Shown here: piece by piece, positions 1-8,981 of the stretch
Numbering within the stretch: the stretch's first letter is position 1
Layout of the letters: each line of letters opens with the position of its first letter
Assembly: GCF_947331465.1 (NCBI RefSeq)
Contig: NZ_CAMZOK010000001.1
Span: 1,116,001-1,180,000, forward strand
Direction: 5' to 3'
DNA from: Shimia sp. Alg240-R146
GTDB lineage: Bacteria; Pseudomonadota; Alphaproteobacteria; Rhodobacterales; Rhodobacteraceae
DNA: 64,000 nt
Notes under the pieces: generated by a model
What the model was told of the DNA's origin: nothing
What the model saw: only the letters and a program-made list of their open reading frames with translations
Databases searched by the model: none
Program-made: the position numbers and the translations under genes

Positions 1-2
1 CC

Positions 3-269
3 CTCAAACGCACCAACTGCTTGCATTTGGCGAGCCGTTACGTCTTGGGCAACGAGGTCGATCTGCCAGAATCCGAACCGTTCTTCGAAGAACACCTGAA
101 TGTCATTTCCTCCATGCAAGCCAAAGATTTTGACGTCGTCAAAAAGGAAGCACTGCACCACCTAAAAACCGCGCTTCCCAAAGTGATCGCACGTGTTCAA
201 TCCGCAAAAATGGCGCTGGAACCCTTAAATTTGCCATTTGTTACCGACCTCAACTCCGCGTCAACTTAA
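3..269 (+). CDS. C-terminal part of a probable GntR/FCD-type transcriptional regulator (5' end outside the window)
   Basis: The reading frame is open from the first bases of the window to a TAA at 267-269, so only the C-terminus is seen. The last ~85 residues are helical. A stretch of the form FFEEHLNVISSMQAKDFD followed by a conserved HL resembles the last helices of FCD ligand-binding domains, where a conserved EH, an acidic/small patch and an HL recur. In that family the domain binds small carboxylates or sugar acids and controls an N-terminal winged helix. The DNA-binding half is not visible, so the family call is an inference from a short segment and could be wrong. Confidence 0.45.
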   Translation, partial: LKRTNCLHLASRYVLGNEVDLPESEPFFEEHLNVISSMQAKDFDVVKKEALHHLKTALPKVIARVQSAKMALEPLNLPFVTDLNSAST

Positions 270-585
270 CGATTTTCCTTTTGTAACGACGACACTGTCA
301 AAAATCGCCGCGGCGCCTGCAGCAAAGCGCACATGCAGCCGTCCGAGCGGGAAGCATCGAGGTCACTCCTGTCCGCACAGGCGATAACTGCCTCTAAGCA
401 CGCCGCACTTCTCATCAACGACCGCTTCTCACGCGGCATCGCGGCGATCGTGAGCTGTGCTCCCAGGCCGAAAGGCGGACTTTGCAAAGGTCGCAATCTG
501 CGCAGAGCTGCCGCTTGTGCTTTGAGCAGCATCCGTCAATTTGGGCTCAGAGCGGTCATTCGAAGAGCCGTTGAACTGGGAACCG
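270..585. other. Non-coding gap, possibly a degenerate dispersed repeat
   Basis: No convincing gene lies here; short open frames on both strands lack ribosome sites and have unlikely composition. The part around 470-575 (AAAGGCGGACTTTGCAAAGG, then a stretch ending GCGGTCATTCG) reminds me of the palindromic 'GCGGACATTC'-type intergenic sequences common in Rhodobacteraceae genomes. Only one copy is in this window, so its repeat nature cannot be shown here. Confidence 0.3.
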
Positions 586-942
586 CTACTCTAGTTCCAG
601 CGCAACCACGCCTTCGGACCAGCCATCCACATTGCACCGCGACCGCACATAAACCGTGGTGACGCCCTCCAGCACCGTGACGCCCGACTGAGACCGCGTG
701 AACGGTTGCTCGTTGACGTGTGGATGCGCCAGCACGCGGGTGGTCAGCACGGTGCCGTCGGCCAATTCAACGCGCCAGCCGTCGGCATAGTGGTCCCAGC
801 CGGTGTCGGGGTGCAATAGCGTCACATCAAAGCGCCATGTGCCGCCCTGCTGATTGGCGCGGGCGTCGGTGATCTGCGGGGCATCGGCGTGTACCGAAAC
901 GGTCGCCAGTAAGTACAGGCTTAGGGCAATGAAATGTTTCAT
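586..942 (-). CDS. Small secreted hypothetical protein
   Basis: About 118 residues from the ATG at 940-942. I chose this start because it opens a clear signal peptide (MKHFIALSLYLLATVSVHA, cleavage expected after the Ala) and the 26 codons upstream have no secretory character. The mature part is rich in Thr, Val and Trp, with alternating short strands, a pair WRFDVTLLHPDTGWDHYADGW and a single Cys. This suggests a small beta-sandwich exported to the periplasm. I do not recognise a named family. It is a single gene, transcribed away from the fasciclin gene that starts 170 bp further on. Confidence 0.6.
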   Translation of the reverse strand: MKHFIALSLYLLATVSVHADAPQITDARANQQGGTWRFDVTLLHPDTGWDHYADGWRVELADGTVLTTRVLAHPHVNEQPFTRSQSGVTVLEGVTTVYVRSRCNVDGWSEGVVALELE

Positions 943-1112
943 GTTTTGAGTGTGCCACAGCGGGGGAATATTGCGAACACATTGTGATAACGGTTTTGTC
1001 ATGCCTTTATTATCAACCACTTAAGTGAAATTCGCCGGTGGGCAGCATTGAGCGATTGATCTGAAACTGGAGGGGGCGCGTAGCTTTTGCATGTTCACAA
1101 GAGGAGATAGAC

Positions 1113-1613
1113 ATGCAGCGACGTAGCTTTATTGGAATGGTAACCGGACTTGCCTTGGCAGCGACCAGTTTTGGAGCCGCAATGGCGGGAAGTCAGTCCA
1201 AAATGGACATTGTGGACACCGCAGTAGGCGCTGGAAGTTTTGGAACTTTGGTCGCGGCGGTTCAGGCAGCAGGGCTGGTTGATACTTTGAAGGGCGAAGG
1301 TCCGTTTACTGTTTTTGCTCCAACCGATGAGGCCTTCGCGGCCCTGCCGGACGGTACCGTCGAGATGCTTTTGATGCCGGAAAACAAAGACAAACTGGTG
1401 GCGATTTTGACCTACCACGTGGTGTCCGGCAAAGTCATGGCTGCAGACATCGCAGGCAAGAAGGCGATGGTGCCGACGGTTCAGGGCAGCGAAATTTCTG
1501 TCGATGCCGTGCAAGCGGTGATGATCAACGACGCGACTGTCGTGGCGGCCGACGTGGCGGCGTCCAACGGCGTCATTCATGTAATCGACAAAGTTTTGAT
1601 CCCGCAAGGTTGA
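1113..1613 (+). CDS. Secreted fasciclin (FAS1) domain protein
   Basis: 166 residues. The N-terminus is a signal peptide with an RR pair ([19 protein letters not shown]), ending near an AMA|G site, so export could use Sec or Tat. The rest is one complete FAS1 domain: the N-terminal helix with [20 protein letters not shown], the H1 box [16 protein letters not shown], the YH motif ([10 protein letters not shown]) and the C-terminal box [16 protein letters not shown]1 domains mediate adhesion or matrix binding; in alphaproteobacteria many are free periplasmic or secreted proteins of unknown partner. An AGAGGAG site lies 8 bp before the ATG. A strong hairpin terminator follows 14 bp after the stop, so it is monocistronic. 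Confidence 0.9.
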   Translation: MQRRSFIGMVTGLALAATSFGAAMAGSQSKMDIVDTAVGAGSFGTLVAAVQAAGLVDTLKGEGPFTVFAPTDEAFAALPDGTVEMLLMPENKDKLVAILTYHVVSGKVMAADIAGKKAMVPTVQGSEISVDAVQAVMINDATVVAADVAASNGVIHVIDKVLIPQG

Positions 1614-1626
1614 TCCATAAGGCCAT

Positions 1627-1660
1627 AAAAAAAGGCGCGGTCGATACCGCGCCTTTTTTC
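1627..1660. terminator. Bidirectional rho-independent terminator between convergent genes
   Basis: A perfect stem AAAAAAGGCGCGGT / ACCGCGCCTTTTTT (1628-1641 and 1646-1659) with a CGAT loop has an A-run on one side and a T-run on the other. It therefore works for the fasciclin gene (plus strand) and for the sulfurylase gene ending at 1678 (minus strand). Confidence 0.9.
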
Positions 1661-1677
1661 ATTTTGGGGATCTGGCC

Positions 1678-3756
1678 TTAGCCGGAGATCAGACCCATGC
1701 TTTCCAGCTTCAGGATCACCTGATGCGCACAGTTGTCGACGTCGACGTTTTCGGTTTCGACAGACAGTTCAGGGTTCGCAGGCACATCATAGGGGTCGGA
1801 GATGCCGGTGAATTCCTTGATTTTGCCTTCGCGCGCCAGCTTGTAGAGGCCTTTGCGGTCGCGACGCTCACATTCCTCGATTGAGGTGGCGACGTGCACT
1901 TCGACAAAGGCGCCAAAGGCTTCGATGTCTTCACGTACCGCGCGGCGGGTGGTGGCGTAAGGCGCGATTGGCGCACAGATGGCAATACCGCCGTTCTTGG
2001 TGATCTCGGACGCAACATAGCCGATGCGGCGGATGTTGAGATCGCGGTGCTCTTTGGAGAAGCCCAGCTCGGAGCTGAGGTTTTTACGCACAATGTCACC
2101 ATCCAGAAGCGTGACCGGACGGCCGCCCATTTCCATCAGCTTGACCATCAGAGCGTTCGCAATGGTGGATTTGCCGGAACCGGAGAAGCCGGTGAAGAAC
2201 ACAGTGAAGCCCTGCTTGGAGCGTGGCGGCTTGGTTTTGCGCAGCTCTTTGACAACTTCGGGGAAAGAGAACCATTCAGGGATCTCAAGACCTTCGGCCA
2301 GACGGCGACGCAGTTCGGTGCCGGAGATGTTCAGGATGGTGACGTCGTCTTTGTCCTGAATTTCGTCCATTGGCTCATACTGGGCGCGTTCTTGCACCCA
2401 AACCATGTGTTTGAAGTCGACCATTGTGATGCCGATTTCTTCCTCATGGGTGCGGAACAGGTCCTGCGCGTCGTAAGGGCCGTAGAAGTCTTCGCCAGCA
2501 GAGTTTTTGCCGGGGCCGGCGTGGTCGCGGCCAACGATGAAGTGGGTGCAGCCGTGGTTGGCGCGGATCAAACCGTGCCATACAGCCTCGCGTGGGCCAG
2601 CCATACGCATGGCGAGGTTCAGGAGCGACATGGAGGTGGTGGACTGTGGGTATTTGTCCAACACGGCCTCGTAGCAGCGCACACGGGTGAAGTGGTCTAC
2701 ATCGCCCGGCTTGGTCATGCCCACAACAGGGTGGATCAACAGGTTGGCCTGAGCTTCTTTGGCGGCGCGGAACGTCAATTCCTGGTGCGCGCGGTGCAGC
2801 GGGTTGCGGGTTTGGAACGCAACCACCTTGCGCCAGCCCATTTTGCGGAAATAGGCGCGCAGCTCGTTTGGTGTGTCGCGACGGGCGCGGAAGTCATAGT
2901 GCACGGGCTGTTGGATGCCGGTTACCGGGCCGCCGAGGTACACTTTGCCAGCGTGGTTGTGCAGGTAGTTGACCGCAGGGTGGGCGTCGTCGTCCGCACC
3001 GAAGACTTTTTCGGCTTCGCGGACTTTGTTTGGCACCCAGTTGTCGGTGACGGTCATGGTCGCAAGGATCACGCCTTCTTGGTCGCGCAGGGCGATGTCC
3101 TGACCGGCCTCAAGGCTGGCGGCGAAGTCTTCGGACACATCCAGATTGATCGGCATTGGCCAGAGAGCGCCGCTCTCCAGACGCATGTTCTCGATCACGC
3201 CGTCGTAGTCTGCTTCGGTCAAAAAGCCTTTGAGCGGGTTGAAGCCGCCGTTCATCAGCAGTTCGAGGTCACAGATCTGGCGCGGGGTCAAATCCCAGCT
3301 GACCAGTTCGCCAGCTTCGATTTTGAGTTTCTGCGCGCTTTCATACGACACATACAGCTCTGGGATTGGTGCAAGGTTGTTTTGCATTGGATGAGTCCTG
3401 TGTTTGATTGGGGAGAGCCCGCTCGCGGTGCCGGTAAGCTCCGCGTGAAGGGCGTTGTATTCTGCAAGTTTGCGGTCAAGGAATTGGTCGGTGAGCCGCA
3501 TTTTTTCCGCGGCTCCACGGGCGGTCAGCGTATAGGCAAATCGCTGACGTTTGTCTGGGCCGGCACGGTCGCTGATCGAAATATGACCAGCGTCAGCAGC
3601 GGCGCGGAGTTGTCCGTTCAAAAGGCCGAGGGAGATGCCAAGCGCCGCCGCGGTCGCACGCTGGCTGGCACCGGGGGCGGTGTCCAGTTGGCGCAGAAGT
3701 CGGAAGAGCATGTCTTCTTCGTCCGGGGTGGGAGTGGCAACAGGGTCGGTCATCAA
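1678..3756 (-). CDS. HTH (MarR-type) - ATP sulfurylase - APS kinase fusion
   Basis: 692 codons with no stop. Residues ~11-107 form a winged-helix module like the 'EPS-associated MarR family' regulators (ATAAALGISLGLLNGQL recognition region, then FAYTLTARGAAEK and a C-terminal helix). From Met124 (ATG 3385-3387, with AGGA 9 bp upstream) runs a 569-residue bifunctional enzyme. ATP sulfurylase carries the nucleotide motif QTRNPLHRAHQEL and GRDHAGPGKNS; APS kinase carries the P-loop GFSGSGKST. Together they make PAPS from sulfate in the cytoplasm. The internal Met may be the main start, giving a separate enzyme and a regulator that shares its frame. Family homologues I recall start at this Met with the regulator as a separate upstream gene. 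Confidence 0.9.
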   Translation of the reverse strand: MMTDPVATPTPDEEDMLFRLLRQLDTAPGASQRATAAALGISLGLLNGQLRAAADAGHISISDRAGPDKRQRFAYTLTARGAAEKMRLTDQFLDRKLAEYNALHAELTGTASGLSPIKHRTHPMQNNLAPIPELYVSYESAQKLKIEAGELVSWDLTPRQICDLELLMNGGFNPLKGFLTEADYDGVIENMRLESGALWPMPINLDVSEDFAASLEAGQDIALRDQEGVILATMTVTDNWVPNKVREAEKVFGADDDAHPAVNYLHNHAGKVYLGGPVTGIQQPVHYDFRARRDTPNELRAYFRKMGWRKVVAFQTRNPLHRAHQELTFRAAKEAQANLLIHPVVGMTKPGDVDHFTRVRCYEAVLDKYPQSTTSMSLLNLAMRMAGPREAVWHGLIRANHGCTHFIVGRDHAGPGKNSAGEDFYGPYDAQDLFRTHEEEIGITMVDFKHMVWVQERAQYEPMDEIQDKDDVTILNISGTELRRRLAEGLEIPEWFSFPEVVKELRKTKPPRSKQGFTVFFTGFSGSGKSTIANALMVKLMEMGGRPVTLLDGDIVRKNLSSELGFSKEHRDLNIRRIGYVASEITKNGGIAICAPIAPYATTRRAVREDIEAFGAFVEVHVATSIEECERRDRKGLYKLAREGKIKEFTGISDPYDVPANPELSVETENVDVDNCAHQVILKLESMGLISG

Positions 3757-3870
3757 CGAAACTCAAAGTGTGTTCACACGTGAACGCAATACACGAAAAA
3801 TCTCGTTTGGGAAGCTTTTTCTGCGACTGCATAACGTTCTTGCGCGCAGTGCAACACTGCGAACAAAGGG

Positions 3871-5583
3871 TTAAGCGTCTGAATTCACCGGATTCACGGG
3901 TTTTGGCTGCAAAAGCTGCGACAGTTTGGCCGCCTTGGTGACTGGCAGTGCGGCCATGGGATCGGCGACACCGCGCAAATCCAACTCGACAAAGCTGAGA
4001 TGGCCGGTGTCGTGGCCGGCGGTCTTGAGCAGCTCCTCGGAAATCAGGGCCTCAACCGCCAATTCTTTGGTTTTGCCTTCGAGGCGGGAGGTGGCATTCA
4101 CCGTGTCGCCGATGATTGTGCGAGGCGCGTTGTCGGCGGCGCCGATTTCGCCCATCACCAGAGTGCCAAGGTGCAGCCCTATGCCGATGGCGACGGGCGG
4201 GGCTTTTTCGGCCTTGAGCGTCTGGTTGAAAGTGGCGAGCGCTGCGCCAATTCCAGCCGCCGCATCCAGTGCCGCCTGGGCAGAGTCGGCTTCGTTGCCC
4301 TGCTCAAAAACCGCCAGCAGGCCGTCGCCCAGATATTTGTCCACAGTGCCGCCTGCACCAGTGATCGACGGGACAATGGCATCAAAGAAACGGTTAAGCA
4401 AAAACACCACATCGTAGGGCAGCTGTCCGGTGGTGCGCGCGGTAAAGCTGCGCATGTCGAGAAACAGGATCGCCATGCGCCGTTCCTCGCCAAGGCTTTG
4501 GTGCGCGCGGGCGCGACGTCCGTCAGAGCGGAACACCTGGAGCACCGTGGCGGGTTCGGTTGGGCGCAACTGACAGGCTAAACGGGCGTTGGGAGGCGCG
4601 TTCACGGCCGCAAGACTTGCGGCTTCTTCGGGGGAGGGCGGGTGCAAGAGGTCGGCGCCGTCTTCGATGATAACGCGACACGTGGTGCAGCGCCCGCGCC
4701 CGCCACAAAGGGCCATGTGGTCCACGCCGTTCGCGCGAGACATTTCAAGGAGAGTCATGCCGCGCTGGCCCTTGATTTCCGGGCCGGACACATAGCGGAT
4801 CGGCACAGCGCCTCTGCGGATCACATAGCGGCGTGTCAGGTGGGTGATGAGTGTCAGGGCAACAATCGCCGCAAAAATCAGCAAGTTGCGGTTGGTGGTC
4901 TCTAATAGGACGCCGAATTGCTCGGGGGACAACCAGTTGTAACGCTCGGCCAGTGCTGGAAATGTTTCGGGATCGCTCAGCAACGCTTTTTGCGCGCGGC
5001 CCTGAATCATGAAACCGGTGAGCGCCCACGCCGGGATCAGAGTGGCAAGGCTGATCAGGATGGGCAAAAATTTGCGCCACCAACCCTGCGTGCGCAGCCA
5101 GAAATGCAGCCCCATACAGCCGTGGGTCCAAGTGATGAGAAGCAGAAGCGCCTGATTCCATCCGCTGGCGCTGTCCCAAATCAATCCGACGAGATAGCCC
5201 ATCCGGTCGTTCAGGCCAAAAAAATCGTTGGCCATGCGGGTGTGAACGATATGGGCGGTCAGAAACAGCGGTATCAGGATGCCAAGGATGATCTGAAACG
5301 CCTCCCAAGTTGGCATTTTCAGAGTGCGCCGTCGGGCGAGGCGATAAAGCGCCAACCCCATGTGCGTGAAGAGCGCGCCATACAGTAGAGTGGTGCCAAG
5401 CACCGAGCGATGCACCGCTTGTCGGATGTCCTGAAACGACTCCATGATTTCAAGCGAGAAGATACCCAGCCCGATATTGAGGAAGTGAAAGAACACGTAG
5501 GTGAACAGGACCAATCCGGAGAAGATTCGCGCGCGTGTGCGCCAGTTGCCTTTCCAAAGAGAGGAGCCGCCTGATTTTGCCAA
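3871..5583 (-). CDS. cyaC: CyaC-like class III adenylate cyclase with diheme-type membrane anchor and [2Fe-2S] domain
   Basis: About 570 residues if it starts at TTG 5583 (AGGA 7 bp upstream); the frame runs further up but then overlaps the P450 gene. Order: six hydrophobic helices with His at ~33, 74, 111/114 and 154/160; a ferredoxin-like domain with Cys ~293, 299, 302 and 337 (CGGRGRCTTC...CQ); then a class III cyclase with metal Asp residues in LFLDMRSFT (~376) and KYLGDGLLAVF (~420). Sinorhizobium meliloti CyaC has this architecture, with four histidines binding two b hemes that exchange electrons with quinone, plus a binuclear Fe-S cluster. I infer a quinone- or redox-sensing cAMP synthase in the inner membrane. 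The start remains uncertain. Confidence 0.85.
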   Translation of the reverse strand: MAKSGGSSLWKGNWRTRARIFSGLVLFTYVFFHFLNIGLGIFSLEIMESFQDIRQAVHRSVLGTTLLYGALFTHMGLALYRLARRRTLKMPTWEAFQIILGILIPLFLTAHIVHTRMANDFFGLNDRMGYLVGLIWDSASGWNQALLLLITWTHGCMGLHFWLRTQGWWRKFLPILISLATLIPAWALTGFMIQGRAQKALLSDPETFPALAERYNWLSPEQFGVLLETTNRNLLIFAAIVALTLITHLTRRYVIRRGAVPIRYVSGPEIKGQRGMTLLEMSRANGVDHMALCGGRGRCTTCRVIIEDGADLLHPPSPEEAASLAAVNAPPNARLACQLRPTEPATVLQVFRSDGRRARAHQSLGEERRMAILFLDMRSFTARTTGQLPYDVVFLLNRFFDAIVPSITGAGGTVDKYLGDGLLAVFEQGNEADSAQAALDAAAGIGAALATFNQTLKAEKAPPVAIGIGLHLGTLVMGEIGAADNAPRTIIGDTVNATSRLEGKTKELAVEALISEELLKTAGHDTGHLSFVELDLRGVADPMAALPVTKAAKLSQLLQPKPVNPVNSDA

Positions 5584-5647
5584 TGTTTTGTCCTGTCGCC
5601 TTTGGCCTAAAGAGTGGCGGCGCAAAGAGGGTGGGTCAAGGCGCGTA

Positions 5648-6988
5648 TCATTGTGCTCGTTTGCGCAGAACCACGGGCAGTCCACCTTTTGGTTGAGGAA
5701 TTGGCACGCGGATCCAGTCGATGGGGGCGTCACTTGCGTGCTCGATACGATAGGTTTTCAGGAGCGCTGCGAGGAAGATTTTCACCTGCATGGTGGCGAA
5801 GTGCAAACCGATGCACTTGTGCGCACCACCGCCAAACGGTGCCCATGCATATTTGTGCGTGCGGTCCTCTTGGCGGTCCGGCCCAAAGCGGTCGGGGTCA
5901 AACTTTTCGGGTTCGGTCCAGTATTCAGGCGACATCATCACGGTGCCGGGCGAGGCAGAGACCCATGTGCCAGCAGGGATTATATGCCCCTGCCATTCAA
6001 AATCGCGCACAGCACGGCGGGGGATCAAGGGCACAGGTGGCAAAAGGCGCAGAGCTTCCTTAAAAACAAGATCTGTGGCCTGCAAAGAGGCCAGTCCCGC
6101 GTCGTCAATTGGACCGTCAGGCAGAGCATCTACTTCAGAGATGATGCGGTCCTGCCAGTCGGAATAGGTCGCCAGCGCCCAAGCTACTTTGGTTAGGGCG
6201 GAGGCGGTGGTGTCATGCGCGGCCATCATCAGGAAGTTGAAATGGTCGACGAGGTCTTCAGCATCCCAGCTGTTGCCGTCCTCATCCGCAGCCAGCACCA
6301 TCTGAGAGAAAAAGTCGTCACCTGGGGCGGCACGCCGTTCGGGTATCATCTTTGCAAAATTCTGTGTCAACGTGGCACGAGCGGCCATGCCGCGGGCCAT
6401 TTTGGTGAATGGTACAGGTTTGCGGATCACAGACGTTGCTGCGGCGACTTCGGCGCGGAAGGCGTTGGACAGCAGATCCGCGCGCGGGTCATCCAGATCA
6501 AGGCCCATGAACACAGCCGCGCCCATGCGCAGGGTCATGTCTTTGATCGCAGGAAAAAATTTGAATGGCTGGTCAGCCTGCCAATCGGTCAGGAGCGTGG
6601 TGGTCGCGGTTTCCAGACGGGCGCGGTAGGCGTCCATGACAGGTTTGCGAAAGGCCGCCTGCATAATGCGGCGGTGCGCACGGTGGTCGTCAAAATCGCG
6701 CAACATCAAACCGCCGGGGAACAGCCTGTGCAGCATGTCCCAGCCCTCGTAGGAGGAGAAGAGTTTTTGCGTGTCCCCAAGGATGAACTCAAGCGCATCC
6801 GCGTTGCCAAGTGAGACCCGCCACTGCCCCAGCACTTTGACTTTGTAGACCGGACCGTAGGTTTGCGCTGCGCCCATATGCAAACCGATCGGGTCGCGCA
6901 AAAGGTCAAGCGTGTGGCCGACCACCGGCGTCAGCGGCGGGTGGGGGATGTCGTCTAAGCTGAGCGGCTTGGCGGGTGTGACAGGCAA
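5648..6988 (-). CDS. Cytochrome P450
   Basis: 446 residues, soluble, with the full P450 signature set: I-helix oxygen motif MMAAHDTTAS, K-helix ExxR (KEALRL), a meander region and the heme loop FGGGAHKCIGLHFA with the thiolate Cys at ~392. The heme loop and the WQGHIIPAGTWV segment resemble the CYP26/CYP120-like (retinoid, sterol or fatty-acid oxidising) branch more than class I camphor-type enzymes; substrate is unknown. No ferredoxin or ferredoxin reductase gene is adjacent, so electrons must come from elsewhere. It lies 64 bp upstream of the cyclase gene on the same strand and could be co-transcribed with it. Confidence 0.93.
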   Translation of the reverse strand: MPVTPAKPLSLDDIPHPPLTPVVGHTLDLLRDPIGLHMGAAQTYGPVYKVKVLGQWRVSLGNADALEFILGDTQKLFSSYEGWDMLHRLFPGGLMLRDFDDHRAHRRIMQAAFRKPVMDAYRARLETATTTLLTDWQADQPFKFFPAIKDMTLRMGAAVFMGLDLDDPRADLLSNAFRAEVAAATSVIRKPVPFTKMARGMAARATLTQNFAKMIPERRAAPGDDFFSQMVLAADEDGNSWDAEDLVDHFNFLMMAAHDTTASALTKVAWALATYSDWQDRIISEVDALPDGPIDDAGLASLQATDLVFKEALRLLPPVPLIPRRAVRDFEWQGHIIPAGTWVSASPGTVMMSPEYWTEPEKFDPDRFGPDRQEDRTHKYAWAPFGGGAHKCIGLHFATMQVKIFLAALLKTYRIEHASDAPIDWIRVPIPQPKGGLPVVLRKRAQ

Positions 6989-7039
6989 GGTTTGCTCCGG
7001 ATGATGTACGGGAACGCTACGGCTTTGGCACCTGTTATG

Positions 7040-7063
7040 GCAACCGGCAGTTGCGCCGGTTGC
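7040..7063 (-). terminator. Hairpin between trxB and the P450 gene
   Basis: Perfect 9-bp stem GCAACCGGC / GCCGGTTGC with the loop AGTTGC. In the minus-strand (trxB) direction no T-run follows; a run of T follows only on the plus strand. It may be a weak or rho-assisted terminator, or an mRNA end-stabilising structure. Confidence 0.4.
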
Positions 7064-7088
7064 TGTGTTTTTCTGATCGTGTCAGGCG

Positions 7089-8030
7089 TTATTCCTGTCC
7101 GGCGATAAATTTTTCTGCATCCAGCGCAGCCATGCAACCCATGCCTGCGGAGGTCACCGCCTGACGGTAAATGTGATCGGTCAAATCGCCTGCAGCAAAC
7201 ACGCCTGGAATGGATGTGCGGGTGGAGCCGGGCTCGACGTTGACATAGCCGCCGTTGTGCAGCTCCAGCTGGTCCGCAACCAGTTCGGACGCGGGCGCGT
7301 GGCCGATGGCAATAAAGACGCCAGCGGCTGGCACTTCGGTGATTTCGCCGGTTTTTGTGTGTTTGACCTTCACGCCAGTCACGCCTTTGGGCATGTCGGT
7401 GCCGACAACTTCTTCGAGTTCGTGGAACCAGAGGGTCTCGATTTTCTCGTGTTTGAACAAGCGGTCCTGCAGGATCTTCTCCGCGCGCAGCTCATCGCGG
7501 CGGTGGATCAGCGTCACCTTGGACGCAAAGTTCGTCAGGAACAGCGCTTCCTCAACAGCGGTGTTGCCGCCGCCGACAACCACGATTTCCTGACCGCGGT
7601 AAAAGAAGCCGTCACAAGTGGCGCAAGCGGATACGCCGAATCCCTTGAAGGCTTCTTCGCTGTCTAGACCAAGCCATTTGGCGCGGGCGCCGGTGCACAG
7701 GATTACGGCGTCAGCTGTGTAAAGCGTGCCGCTGTCGCCTTTGGCCTTGAAGGGACGCTCGGACAGATCGAGGTCAGTGATGATGTCGCCGACGATTTCG
7801 CAGCCCATGGCGCGGGCGTGCTCTTCCATCTTGATCATCAGGTCGGGGCCTTGGACCTCGACAAACGAAGGATAGTTTTCGACTTCTGTGGTGGTGGTCA
7901 ACTGGCCGCCCGGCTCAAGACCCTGCACCAGAACAGGTTCCAACATGGCGCGGCTGGCATAAACGCCTGCGGTGTAACCTGCGGGGCCGGAGCCGATGAT
8001 CAGAACCTTGGTGTGTTTCGTGTCGGCCAT
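7089..8030 (-). CDS. trxB: Thioredoxin-disulfide reductase
   Basis: 313 residues, the normal length for low-molecular-weight bacterial TrxR. It has the N-terminal FAD motif [14 protein letters not shown], the redox pair in SACATCDGF (Cys136 and Cys139), the NADPH motif [11 protein letters not shown] and the C-terminal FAD motif [15 protein letters not shown]. It reduces thioredoxin with NADPH in the cytoplasm. The gene is transcribed divergently from an Lrp-family regulator 216 bp away. That arrangement suggests, but does not prove, regulation of trxB by the regulator. Confidence 0.97.
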   Translation of the reverse strand: MADTKHTKVLIIGSGPAGYTAGVYASRAMLEPVLVQGLEPGGQLTTTTEVENYPSFVEVQGPDLMIKMEEHARAMGCEIVGDIITDLDLSERPFKAKGDSGTLYTADAVILCTGARAKWLGLDSEEAFKGFGVSACATCDGFFYRGQEIVVVGGGNTAVEEALFLTNFASKVTLIHRRDELRAEKILQDRLFKHEKIETLWFHELEEVVGTDMPKGVTGVKVKHTKTGEITEVPAAGVFIAIGHAPASELVADQLELHNGGYVNVEPGSTRTSIPGVFAAGDLTDHIYRQAVTSAGMGCMAALDAEKFIAGQE

Positions 8031-8246
8031 GAGGCACCTTTTTGAAATGTGTTTGCGAGTCCGATAGCGGATATAGCTGCCCGTTGCCTATAGGAAAAGA
8101 CCTTGGGTGGTTTCCGGAACACACGGTCTCGCGATTTGCCTTTCGGCGGGACATTGCAAAAGGATATTGCGCAAGCGCGAAACATTATTGCGCGTTAGCG
8201 CGGCGGTGATATAAGAACCGCAAACTCAAGGGAGTGACGTTTTCAC

Positions 8247-8747
8247 ATGGCTGGACACCGGCTCGATCCGATTGATCGCAAAATTCTCGCAGAATTGCAG
8301 GCCGACGGCCGGATGACAAACGTGGAACTCGCCAAGCGAGTCGGCATTTCGGCGCCGCCATGTCTGCGCCGGGTACGTACCTTGGAAGAAGCTGGATTTA
8401 TCCGTGGCTATCATGCCGATGTGGACAGCCGAGAGCTGGGCTTTGAGGTGCAGGTATTTGCTATGGTCGGTTTGGTCAGCCAAGCCGAAGCGGACCTGAG
8501 CGCGTTTGAAGAACGGTGCCGCAACTGGCCTTTGGTTCGTGAGTGTCACATGCTGAATGGCGAGGTGGATTTTATCCTCAAGTGTGTTGCGCCTGACCTG
8601 AGCACGTTTCAGACCTTTCTGACCGAGGACCTGACCAGCGCGGACAACGTGGCCAGCGTGAAAACGTCTTTGGTTATCCGTGGTGCCAAAGATGCACCCG
8701 GCGTGCCGTTTGAGGTGCTTGAAGAACGGTTGAGCCGGGACGCATAG
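8247..8747 (+). CDS. Lrp/AsnC family transcriptional regulator
   Basis: 166 residues. The N-terminal winged helix has the recognition segment LAKRVGISAPPCLRRVRTLE (positions ~28-47). The C-terminal RAM effector domain has the usual EVQVFAMVGL strand and the GEVDFILKCVAPDL region. Such proteins form octamers that respond to amino acids. GGAG lies ~10 bp before the ATG. It is monocistronic, closed by the hairpin at 8787-8819, and divergent from trxB. Its target is not visible beyond this divergent pairing. Confidence 0.92.
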   Translation: MAGHRLDPIDRKILAELQADGRMTNVELAKRVGISAPPCLRRVRTLEEAGFIRGYHADVDSRELGFEVQVFAMVGLVSQAEADLSAFEERCRNWPLVRECHMLNGEVDFILKCVAPDLSTFQTFLTEDLTSADNVASVKTSLVIRGAKDAPGVPFEVLEERLSRDA

Positions 8748-8786
8748 AAGCGCAATCGCACGCTTCCTTTTCCCCGACCCTAAAAC

Positions 8787-8819
8787 AAAAGAAGCCGCCC
8801 ACAGAGGGCGGCTCTTTTA
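8787..8819. terminator. Bidirectional rho-independent terminator
   Basis: Stem AGCCGCCC / GGGCGGCT (8793-8800 and 8806-8813) with an ACAGA loop is flanked by an A-rich stretch on the left and TTTT on the right. It ends the Lrp gene and, on the other strand, the small gene whose stop is at 8844. Confidence 0.85.
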
Positions 8820-8843
8820 CGAAATGTCTCGGGTCGCCGAAGC

Positions 8844-8981
8844 TTAGGCTGCTTTGGCAAGGCCTTCGGCGGTGCGCTTGGCGATGAACGCTGCGCGGCG
8901 TGCGCCGCGGGCCCATGGCATGGCGGGTGCGTCTGCTTTGGATGCGGCTACGACCGATTTGATAAAGCGTTGGTTTTTCAT
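8844..8981 (-). CDS. Conserved-looking 45-residue basic small protein
   Basis: 45 codons from ATG 8979-8981, with GGAGAG 6 bp upstream. The sequence starts MKNQRFIKSVVAASKA and continues with a PWARGARRAAF core and a KRTAEGLAKAA tail. It is strongly basic, has no signal or membrane segment and is probably helical. I recall similar 40-50 residue proteins with a PW-RGARR core annotated as hypothetical across Rhodobacteraceae, but cannot verify this here. The frame extends upstream to a 91-codon version, but that part has poor coding character and no ribosome site. Function unknown; the charge pattern would suit nucleic-acid or ribosome contact. Confidence 0.7.
   Translation of the reverse strand: MKNQRFIKSVVAASKADAPAMPWARGARRAAFIAKRTAEGLAKAA

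Noticed and set aside
1894-3783. Long plus-strand open frame (629 codons) opposite the sulfurylase gene
   Set aside because: It is the antisense shadow of a fully recognisable enzyme; GC-rich codon structure opens such frames. It has no motifs or ribosome site.
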